This document shows positions 1 through 7,300 of a DNA stretch of 12,701 nucleotides, piece by piece. Positions within the stretch are counted from its first letter, which is position 1. Each line of letters opens with the position of its first letter. The stretch covers positions 36,031 to 48,731 of the forward strand of contig WKLE02000291.1 of assembly GCA_014885115.2 (NCBI GenBank), given 5' to 3'. The notes beneath the pieces are model-generated. The model did no database searches and was not told the origin of the DNA. It worked only from the letters and a program-made list of their open reading frames with translations. Source of the stretch: Asterionellopsis glacialis (taxonomy: Eukaryota; Bacillariophyta; Plagiogrammaphyceae; Rhaphoneidales; Asterionellopsidaceae). A program made the translations under genes and the position numbers.

Positions 1-155
1 AGAGTGTCCCTAACTGTGAATTCTATTCTCTACGGTTTGTTTCTTCAATGTATCGCACACGCTTCTGAGTTCAAATTTTGTATTTTGGGAAACACATAGT
101 AATTCAACAACATTCAACTTTAAATTACATTACTTATGACTTTATCTAACGACCC
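1..155. other. 3' flank of the DUF6824-type gene
   Basis: A short A+T-rich stretch beyond the stop codon of the minus-strand gene, presumably its 3' untranslated region. I see no second gene, no repeat and no clear AATAAA-type signal on the minus strand. The window edge cuts off anything further. Confidence 0.4.
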
Positions 156-836
156 CTACAACCATTTTAGCTCTTTGGTCTCTCGGAGGGCCTGGCTAGT
201 TTTTTTGCGCGCTTCAATGTCGCTCATTATATAGTATCGTCCTGTCTCGTTATCCAGTTTCAGGAAACGGCCACCGTACTCGAGTACATCAGCAACAATC
301 TGCCTACTTATGCGAGTCTTCTCCGTCTTAGATTGAATATTTCGGTAATTTGTTTTCATTTCAAGAATTGTCTGTCGGTATTTTTTGTTACCAAAATGGT
401 GGTTGCTCTTTCCACCGCGACCACTCAACACATCCGTTTCTCGAATCTTTTCAACAAATGTTTCGGGTTTGGTCTTTATGGGTTTTGAAGATTGGGGAGT
501 TTTCTGTGAGATCGTGGTTTTAGGAGAACTATAATCAGTCCTGGATGACTGCTTGGTGGGATCTATGCCCATTGCTTTCATGGCTTCTTCATACGGACCG
601 TTGCCCATTGTGGAGCTACCGAGAACTCGTTCCAACATGGCAATACTGGACAAGTTATTCGATGTATGTCCCAGAGAACCCGACATTAGAAGATCTAAAG
701 ATGGTGTACTTGAAACGCCGTGTTCGAAAACGTTTGCAATTTGTAGATTTGGATCAATGTTCGATAGGCTTGATATAGAGAAGCTTCCCATCCCTTGATC
801 CAAACTTGTGCTTGACGGTGTGAAGGAACACGACAT
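156..836 (-). CDS. DUF6824-type domain protein, diatom-typical
   Basis: A 226-residue intronless reading frame. The first ~130 residues are low-complexity and rich in Ser, Thr and Pro, with no signal peptide or membrane segment. Residues ~133-221 form a compact basic domain opening with DVLSGRGGKSNHHFGNKKYR, then a TEKTRISRQIV helix-like stretch, then GGRFLKLDNETGRYY and ARKKTSQALRE. From memory this matches the domain catalogued as DUF6824, which diatoms carry in many copies. Its function is not established; its basic character and soluble Ser-rich leader would fit a nuclear regulator, but that is inference. The ATG at 834-836 has A at -3 on the minus strand. The domain sits at the extreme C-terminus, five residues before the stop, so the protein looks complete. 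It is transcribed divergently from the secreted-protein gene, with about 1.1 kb between the start codons. Confidence 0.85.
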   Translation of the reverse strand: MSCSFTPSSTSLDQGMGSFSISSLSNIDPNLQIANVFEHGVSSTPSLDLLMSGSLGHTSNNLSSIAMLERVLGSSTMGNGPYEEAMKAMGIDPTKQSSRTDYSSPKTTISQKTPQSSKPIKTKPETFVEKIRETDVLSGRGGKSNHHFGNKKYRQTILEMKTNYRNIQSKTEKTRISRQIVADVLEYGGRFLKLDNETGRYYIMSDIEARKKTSQALRETKELKWL

Positions 837-1150
837 GTTTCCTTTTGTTGTAATGAGTGTGTATGCCTTTCCTTTGTATTCTTTGTATTCAGCGATTTTC
901 GATTTGCGAAATTGTAGTAAGAGAGAGTAAGAGGATAGATGATGCTTCGAGTGCTCAGTCGTGCTTGTTCAGGTTTCTGCTGTAGAAACTGTATAGCAAT
1001 GGACGTGACAAGAAATTATTTTCGGAGAGAAGCAAAAAAAAAGGTCCTGTTTTATTGCGGAAGTTGGATTCGTACAAATTCAATACCGTAGGGCTACTGG
1101 TGGGACACTGTAGAGAGGACCCTTCTACCCTCGCATAGACTGCCTGTGCA

Positions 1151-1205
1151 TACTCTTAGCCACCTGGGTAACTGGTTATATAGTACCAGGTAACTTGTAA
1201 GAGTA
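1151..1205. repeat. 55-bp imperfect palindrome centred on TATATA
   Basis: The outer arms TACTCTTA (1151-1158) and TAAGAGTA (1198-1205) are exact complements. The inner arms ACCTGG (1162-1167) and CCAGGT (1186-1191) are also exact complements, and TATATA lies at 1177-1182 near the middle. The spacing between arms differs by a few bases on the two sides, so the dyad is imperfect. It could be a cruciform or hairpin former, or paired protein-binding sites. Confidence 0.45.
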
Positions 1206-1574
1206 CCAACTTTTCAGTTGAATCTTCAGTGATGGTTCTTCTACACAAAATGGAAAGACAGGGCATGCGGAGTTCCGTGAAATCGTCCGTACCTGTACTA
1301 CCAGGTAGTATGATCTGGGATTCCAGACAACTTGAGATCCGTTATTTTCTACGCATAATCATATAATAAATAATATATTTTGATACTTTTCTTCTGACTG
1401 TCTCAACAATATACATTCAAATTTTACTGCTGTAGTAATTAACTTTCTGTAAGATTCTATTTCTACTTAAACTATCAATGGTACCTGGTACTCCATACAT
1501 CCACTAAGTAAGTAATATGGTACAGTGCTTGGTATGAATTATTTTTACCTGGTACGGGATTGAGATACCAGGTA
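1184..1574. promoter_or_regulatory. Cluster of five TACC(A/T)GGTA motifs
   Basis: Exact copies lie at 1184-1192, 1299-1307, 1482-1490, 1546-1554 and 1566-1574. The motif is its own reverse complement apart from the centre base. Related TACCTGT-type sites lie at 1290, 1676, 1706 and 1719, and CACCTGGGTA at 1161. The last two full copies are spaced 20 bases apart, about two helical turns. With even base use, about 0.01 copies would be expected in 1.1 kb. A sequence-specific factor site or a repeat inside a mobile element would both explain it. Confidence 0.45.
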
Positions 1575-1954
1575 CATACCAAAACTTCGAGTCTACCAGT
1601 TAAGAGTATTCCCTAGATTTTTTGAAATTTTGTCGTTGTCTCTTCGTTTTCAAAAATAACGTTCCTCCACACCTGTACCTGTCGGATAAACGAACCCAAG
1701 AGGCGTACCTGTACTATTTACCTGTATCTGTGGTACCGTCTGTCCCTGGTATTATGTAGTCCTACCTAAACAACGTAAATGTCCTTCCGTTTTATCGGAT
1801 GCAAACTGCCAAACATGCCGCAGGATACCTTTTTGTTACCTGCAAAATTTCCAACTGTCCATAATTTATCTTTCTATTGCAACTGCCAAAGCTTTGGTAT
1901 CGTCTATCACATTGCCGGCAAATCAAGAATTAGGACTACAAACAAAGAAGCACA

Positions 1955-3587
1955 ATGAAGCTCATATCGCCTATTATCCTCCTGCTCTTATCCTCTCTTG
2001 CAAATGCAGACAGGCGTGTGAGAGGAAGGAGGAAACGCTTGAATAGAGTTTTGGAGACGGTATGTACACCGAATGTTTGTTTTTGTTGAAGCTTGCTCTA
2101 GTCTATGCCTCTAAAATTAAAATCCCATTTCTGGTTTTGCAGTACTCATATTCACAGAGCGTAGTTGTCCATGGAATTCAGAATGTAAATGCCATTGATC
2201 AAGCTGCATTAAAAGCTAAGTTTAATGACGCCGCCATCAGCCCAGATAATCAAGTTGATCATGATGTTATTGAAGACGAAGGAAATCAAGAGAAAGAGGA
2301 TGTAAGTACGAAGTCAAACAATTAGTATATTTTCTTTTGGAAATGTTTGCAATATGTTCACCTCGATGCTCACACTGTTACTCGTTATTATACCTGTTAA
2401 GATTATGGAGGACTTTCTAGAAATGCCTGACAACAGTAACCTTAACTATGACAGCTTCAGCTTCAATATCCAGCCAACAACACGTATGGGGAAGAAAGGA
2501 GGAAAGAAAGAAGGAAAGAAAGAGTCAAAATCTTTAAAAAGCGAGGGAAGTGGCAAAAAAGGGTCAAAATCTTTAAAAGGTGAGGGAAGTGGCAAGAAAG
2601 GGTCAAAATCTTTAAAAGATGAGGGAAGTCAAAAGGAAAAGTCAAAAGATACAAAGGGTGAGGGAAGTGGCAAGAAAAAGGCAACATACAAATCGACTGT
2701 GGTCCGGTCTGACAAAAAAGGCAAAAAGGGTGGTGATAAAGGAGGAAAGAAGCATGACTCGAACAAGTCGAAGGAGATTGAGAGTAGACCTGCTCAAACT
2801 CATCCACCCACCCAAGCTCCACATACACCATCTCCAACCCAAGAACCAACCGCCGCTCCAATTTCAAGTCAAACTGATTTCAGTTTTGTCGACTTCGGTA
2901 GCTATGAAATGCTTGAAATGAACAAAGACTGTGGAAGCTTTTTTTACTTCAGTGCAGACCCAGCCTTTAACGAGATTGAAAGCCTTTCCAATGGAACAGA
3001 AAATTTCACTTTTGTTGATTTTTCGTCATCTAACGAATCAGTTTGGTATGGATACGGTATTGAGAGTTTTATTGTGGGAAGGAACCCCGTTGTTTATATC
3101 GGTGGTGAAAGCCTTGATGAGATTGATATAGTCGGAATTGTTGCTGCTGCTTTTCCATCAAATGAAGAGGAGGCGTCATTTAACCCTGGAGCGAGTGAAG
3201 AGGCCAAAGTGTATTACTTTGAGGCTGATGATCATCGTATTGTTTCTTGGGAAAACCTGCCTATTGAGAGCTTAAATGTTGTTGTCAACGCACAAATACT
3301 ATTCTATTATAATGGTAAGAAGGCCTCTGCGGGTGCTCATTGTTATTCTTTGTTGGACATATAGTAGAACACTAATCAAATGCGTTTCTTCTCAATTCGT
3401 TTTAGGTGACATTGAAGTGCGATGGGGTGAGGCGTTTGGAACTGAGAATGATACACTCTCCGCCTTTTTTGTTAGTAGTTCATTCTACCAGAGTGAAGTG
3501 TTGGCTTATCAGGAATTCGGAGGATCGACGATGAATGATTGGCCGACAAATCAGTGTAGCCGCTTCATCCTTGTCAAGCCTGAATAA
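1955..3587 (+). CDS. Secreted Lys/Ser KxxK-repeat protein, silaffin/cingulin-like (four exons)
   Basis: My splice model is 1955-2059, 2143-2301, 2402-3314 and 3406-3587, with phases 0, 0 and 1, giving 452 residues. The first exon encodes a signal peptide with the hydrophobic core IILLLLSSLANA, likely cut after Ala18. A basic RRVRGRRKRL stretch follows, with an RVL tripeptide (31-33) that fits the RXL processing motif described for diatom silica proteins. Exon 2 ends in an acidic patch. Residues ~117-205 are Lys/Gly/Ser-rich and include four 13-residue repeats (130-181) of the type SKSLKGEGSGKKG, so KxxK tetrapeptides recur. A Pro/Thr-rich linker (~217-246) leads to a C-terminal domain of about 205 residues that I do not recognise. 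That domain carries Cys265 and Cys443 near its two ends, plus NGT, NFT, NES and NDT sequons. There is no C-terminal membrane segment. Signal peptide, KxxK repeats and charge pattern suggest a biosilica or cell-wall protein; the specific role is inferred. The ATG has A at -3. Confidence 0.75.
2060..2142 (+). other. Intron 1 of the KxxK-repeat gene
   Basis: An 83-base intron with donor GTATGT and a pyrimidine-rich acceptor ending TTTTGCAG. It falls between codons (phase 0). Removing it joins the signal-peptide exon in frame to the next exon; without removal the first frame meets a stop inside the intron. Confidence 0.8.
2302..2401 (+). other. Intron 2 of the KxxK-repeat gene
   Basis: A 100-base intron with a strong GTAAGT donor. 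The acceptor is the AG at 2400-2401, the one that restores the downstream frame at phase 0. The next AG, at 2419-2420, would break the frame. The acceptor context GTTAAG is weaker than in the other introns, so this is the least certain junction of the gene. Confidence 0.65.
2488..2680 (+). repeat. Coding tandem repeat, 4 x 39 bases, preceded by a homopurine run
   Basis: Units begin at 2525, 2564, 2603 and 2642, each exactly 39 bases (13 codons). Units 1-3 share the identical run TCAAAATCTTTAAAA, while unit 4 has diverged. Positions 2488-2524 are purines only (37 bases). The period is a multiple of three, so gain or loss of units would not shift the frame. Near-identity at the DNA level suggests recent expansion. 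Confidence 0.85.
3315..3405 (+). other. Intron 3 of the KxxK-repeat gene
   Basis: A 91-base phase 1 intron. The donor is G|GTAAGA, a branch-like ACTAATC lies at 3371-3377, and the acceptor is CGTTTTAG. Splicing makes a Gly codon and continues into GDIEVRWGEAFG. Read-through would instead add about 15 residues and stop at 3364. Confidence 0.85.
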
Positions 3588-4301
3588 ATTTGGCGTCTGA
3601 CCACATACTGTACATAGTCTTACGATTGTATTCTCGCGTGAGATTACGTACTACTCCAAGTTATTTGGCTAATAGTTTTTTCATCTTTATACCAGAAAAT
3701 TAGTGTATTGAATTTAAATAGTTCTGTAATACAGTATTTCAGTCAAGAATCTTTTCGCTTTGCATCTGTGCCAGGTGTGTTCTCCACGACGTAGTCTCTA
3801 AAAATCCTGCAGATCAAGGAAAAACTATTCTTAATATTTTCTGGTTCGTCTGAAAACTTATTGCGAATAATTTATACGTCCAAAATTGAAATATAGTTAA
3901 GGGACAGATGAGAAAGGTTGAACAATGCGAGGATCGTTGGGGAGAGATGTTGATGATCTTGTGATCATAAGAAAGTGACGGATCTTGTTTTTAAGTCTCT
4001 TAGGGGGGTGAAACGTAATTATGACGTGGATTTGCGTCATGTGATTATTGTCTTGCAGATGCTGCTACGACGCAAATGCTCTTTTATCGTTCTGAGCATC
4101 GTAGTCGCGCGAAGCATCACGCTAAAAACACGAAGGATATACCCGCCAACCGGGACTCAATAGGGGCATCAAAGAAGAATGGACGCTCCCCCAAACTTTT
4201 GTCACGAAGACACGCCTTCTCTGTAAAAATCTTCTCGTTCAAGGACGATAGCAACAAGAAGTATCAAAAAACGAATATTTGCTTCAAATGAAAACTCAAG
4301 A
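3588..4301. other. Intergenic region between the KxxK-repeat gene and chlH
   Basis: About 0.7 kb holding the 3' end of the upstream gene and the presumed promoter and leader of chlH. An AATAAA at 3583-3588 overlaps the upstream stop codon; whether it is used cannot be told. TGACG-type motifs are at 3976-3980 and in an inverted pair at 4021-4040. Two short overlapping frames (3975-4163 and 4076-4291) have no recognisable content and are probably chance. CpG occurs normally here. Confidence 0.55.
4021..4040. promoter_or_regulatory. Inverted TGACG (CRE/bZIP-like) pair upstream of chlH
   Basis: ATGACG (4021-4026) and CGTCAT (4035-4040) are exact complements separated by 8 bases. The left half reads TGACGTGG, a typical bZIP core. 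TGACGT-type elements are known from light/CO2/cAMP-responsive diatom promoters. The pair lies about 260-280 bases before the chlH start, and a further TGACG is at 3976. Function is inferred from position and motif only. Confidence 0.4.
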
Positions 4302-7300
4302 ATGGGAATGAGAAAGATTAGAATATTCCGGAATACAGATAAATCTCGTCGAAATCCATCAACTGTAATGCACTATCCAATTTTACTACTTGCGCTTGCT
4401 GTTGCATGTGCTAATGTTCAGAAAACATTTGGCTTTTCCATGCGTTCGAGAGAAATGTTCCATGGGCCGCCTCGAACGATTGTTGAAAGAAACGGGATTG
4501 ATTGCTTTGGCGTGCGCGGCCGTCCCTTGTTTGCAGTTGATTTAGCGTCTGAGAAATCATCGGAAAAGGATATATCCAACGAATCTTCTAAAGATAATTA
4601 TCCGAATGTAGTCTTAGTTGCTGGATTTGAATCATTTAATCGACAACTTTACAATGAAGCTGCTCAAAAATTACCCATTCATCTTCAGGTATTTGCAGAT
4701 TCTGATATCCGTACTGGTGGTGCTGTGGAAGGAGAAAATTTGGGAACTAATCCAGAGTTTGCGGAAGCAGTCAAGAATGCAGATGCTTTTATCGGAAGTC
4801 TCATTTTTGACTATGATGATGCTTTGGCCGTACAGAAACTTCTACCCCTCGTCAATGGGCCACGCCTCATATTTGAAAGTGCCACGGAACTCATGACGTT
4901 CAATAAGGTAGGATCTTTTTCGATGGAACAAACTGGAGATGGACCATCGGGACCACCACCCGCCGTGAAGGCTGTGTTGTCCAAGTTTTCCTCTGGCAAA
5001 GAAGAAGACAAAATCAGCGGATATCTCAAACTATTAAAGGTTGGTCCGAGCCTTCTCAAGTACATTCCAGGAGAAAAGGCAGGTGATCTTAGGACATGGC
5101 TTGAAGCCTATCGCTATTGGAACCAAGGTGGAGCGAGAAATGTAGGTGCCATGCTTCAACTTGTTGCTCACAAGTGTAAGGGAAAAGATATGGCAGAAAA
5201 ATTACAACTCCCAGAACTGCAGGTTACTCCGGACATCGGTTTACTTCATCCCTTGTACTCCGATGTCGATGATTACTTTATATCTCCAGCTTCCTATCTG
5301 TCGTGGAGATTGTCTGCAACCACGGCTGAGAAAGCCAAAAAATCGCGGTTCGTTCTTGCACCCTCTACAGCTCCAAGGGTTGCGATCCTACTGTTCAGGA
5401 AACATGTAATAACTGAGCAGAGATATATTATGGATTTAATCGTACAAATGGAGCAATTGGGAATTATCCCTGTGCCAATTTTCATTAATGGGGTGGAAGC
5501 TCACACTATTGTTCGTGATTGGCTAACTTCGGAGAACGAGGAAGCTGGAGTTGCACGGGGGACGATTCAACGTGACTCTACGTATCAGCCTTCAAAAGCA
5601 ATTAAAGTGGATGCAATTGTCAACACAATTGGTTTTCCTTTGGTTGGTGGACCGGCTGGATCGATGGAAGCTGGTCGAAACGTAGCTGTTGCGGAAACTT
5701 TACTTCGAAATAGTAAGTTCAGTGAGGGTGTTGTACTTTGATTGTGTCGAACTGTAGTGAGGTCCTAACCCGAATTATTTGCCGCTTCTATACATATATG
5801 CACAATAGTGAATATACCTTATTTTATTGGAAGTCCTCTTTTGTTACAGTCAATCCCCCAGTGGAAGACGAACGGTGTTCTTGGTCTTCAATCGGTAGTT
5901 CTGTACTCCTTGCCAGAGTTAGACGGAGCCAGTAAGTTTCTGTTGCGACAATATTTTGTTTCGTGTCTCTGTCAATTTTGCTGCAGCGCATTCTCACACG
6001 TATTATCATGGTTCCCCTGTGACTTTTCTTTGCGGTTCAGTTGACACTGTCGTGTTGGGTGGGCTGGTAGGAGATAAGATAGCACTGGTGCCGGAGCGAG
6101 TTCGCAAGTTAGCAAGCCGCATCCATGGGTGGGTCAAAATGAATCGAACCCCGCCAAAAGATCGGAAAATTGCAGTTTCTCTTTATGGTTTCCCTCCAAA
6201 TGTCGGTGCAGTCGGTACAGCAGCCCTCCTTGATGTACCAGGATCGCTAGACGCTTTACTAAAACGCTTGCACGAAGAAGGATATGATGTTGGCTCATTT
6301 GCGACAGACCCAGATGCTTCGGGAGAAAGTATTGTAGCAGCGTTGGCAATCTTATCTGAGGACTCTGTAATTTCTGCGGGTGCTGATCGCATGCAAGACG
6401 CAGTAGAAGCAAAAATGGAGAGGGCGAGAAACAATGATCAAACTGTCGCTTCTACATTAGCAGCGCCCGGTGGTGGACTTGGAGGAGGCGAGGTCCGTGC
6501 TATAGATGTTTCGATGGATGAACTAGAAGATGCCTTAGGAAAGTATATGACAAAAAAGGTACGACGATCTTGGTCGGAAAAGGATCGGGGTCCTGGAGTT
6601 TCGTCTAGAGGTGATCTTGTAGTCTCTGGGATACAATTAGGGAATGTTTTTGTTACGGTTCAGCCTCTCCTTGGCGTGGAAGGTGATCCAATGAGATTAT
6701 TGTTTCAACGTGATCTTACTCCTCATCCACAGTATTGTGCAGCATACGAATGGTTGAGACGCCCAGAATCAGAAGGCGGAATTGGTGCTAATGCGATTAT
6801 TCATCTTGGCATGCATGGTACGGTCGAATGGCTTCCGGGTCAACCTCTTGGAAACGATAGGCAGTCGTGGAGTGACGAACTATTGGGCGGCTTACCAAAT
6901 ATATATGTCTACGCCGCGAACAATCCCTCAGAGAGTATCCTTGCAAAACGACGAGGATATGGAACGCTTGTTAGCTATAATGTACCACCCTACGGTCGTG
7001 CTGGCTTATATCTCGATTTAGCTAATTTGAAGGATCTCGTGAGCGAATATAGAACTAGTGAGAGTTCTAGTGACGAAGATGGAGCTACACCACGTTCGGA
7101 TCTACGGGATGCCATTTGGGGATCGGTTCATCGCTGTGGTTTAATGAGCGATGTGCCTCTCCTCTCTGACCCCAGTGATGAAAATAGCGCTATTACAGAC
7201 ACAGATCTACCTACTACAATTTCGAACGATAAATTTGATACATGGGTGGGCGACCTTGCAGAATACTTAATCGAATTACAAGACAGGCTGTTTTCAAGCG

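Larger units (their letters stand above)
1150..1609. repeat. Possible foldback or MITE-like element bounded by 9-bp inverted repeats
   Basis: ATACTCTTA at 1150-1158 is matched by its exact complement TAAGAGTAT at 1601-1609. Just inside each end lies ACTGGT (1171-1176) or its complement ACCAGT (1595-1600), although the left end carries 12 extra bases in between. A third copy, TAAGAGTA, is at 1198-1205. All five TACC(A/T)GGTA motifs fall inside these limits. No coding sequence is present. I see no target-site duplication, so a non-autonomous transposon is possible but not shown. Confidence 0.3.
837..1954. other. Divergent intergenic region rich in short repeated motifs
   Basis: About 1.1 kb between two divergent start codons, so it should hold both promoters. 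I find no convincing reading frame. It contains five TACC(A/T)GGTA motifs, several TACCTGT-type half motifs, a 55-bp imperfect palindrome, and a matching pair of 9-bp inverted repeats at 1150-1158 and 1601-1609. CpG dinucleotides are common here, unlike in the 3' end of the window. The last ~90 bases before the plus-strand gene (from about 1865) are plain sequence and probably contain its core promoter, but I see no clear TATA box. Confidence 0.6.

Noticed and set aside
545..798. Two overlapping plus-strand frames of 77-81 codons
   Set aside because: They lie antisense inside the DUF6824-type gene and show no domain; shadows of its coding sequence.
2062..2325. Plus-strand frame of 87 codons starting at 2062
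   Set aside because: Its first 27 codons are intron 1 and its last seven run into intron 2; only the middle is real exon.
2463..2867. Minus-strand frame of 134 codons rich in Leu, Phe, Cys and His
   Set aside because: It is the complement of the Lys/Ser repeat block; its apparent repeats follow from the plus-strand tandem repeat.
3276..3587. Plus-strand frame of 103 codons starting at 3276
   Set aside because: The 5' part is exon 3 in a wrong frame plus intron 3; only from 3406 is it genuine coding sequence.
3583..3588. AATAAA as polyadenylation signal of the KxxK-repeat gene
   Set aside because: It overlaps the stop codon and such hexamers are common in A+T-rich sequence; diatom signals are not well fixed.
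3975..4163. 62-codon frame upstream of chlH
   Set aside because: Begins with GTG, no recognisable content, overlaps another chance frame.
5956..6040. Start of the large frame at 5956 as an independent chlH start
   Set aside because: These codons lie in intron 2; homology to ChlH begins exactly at the 6041 junction and continues back through exons 2 and 1.
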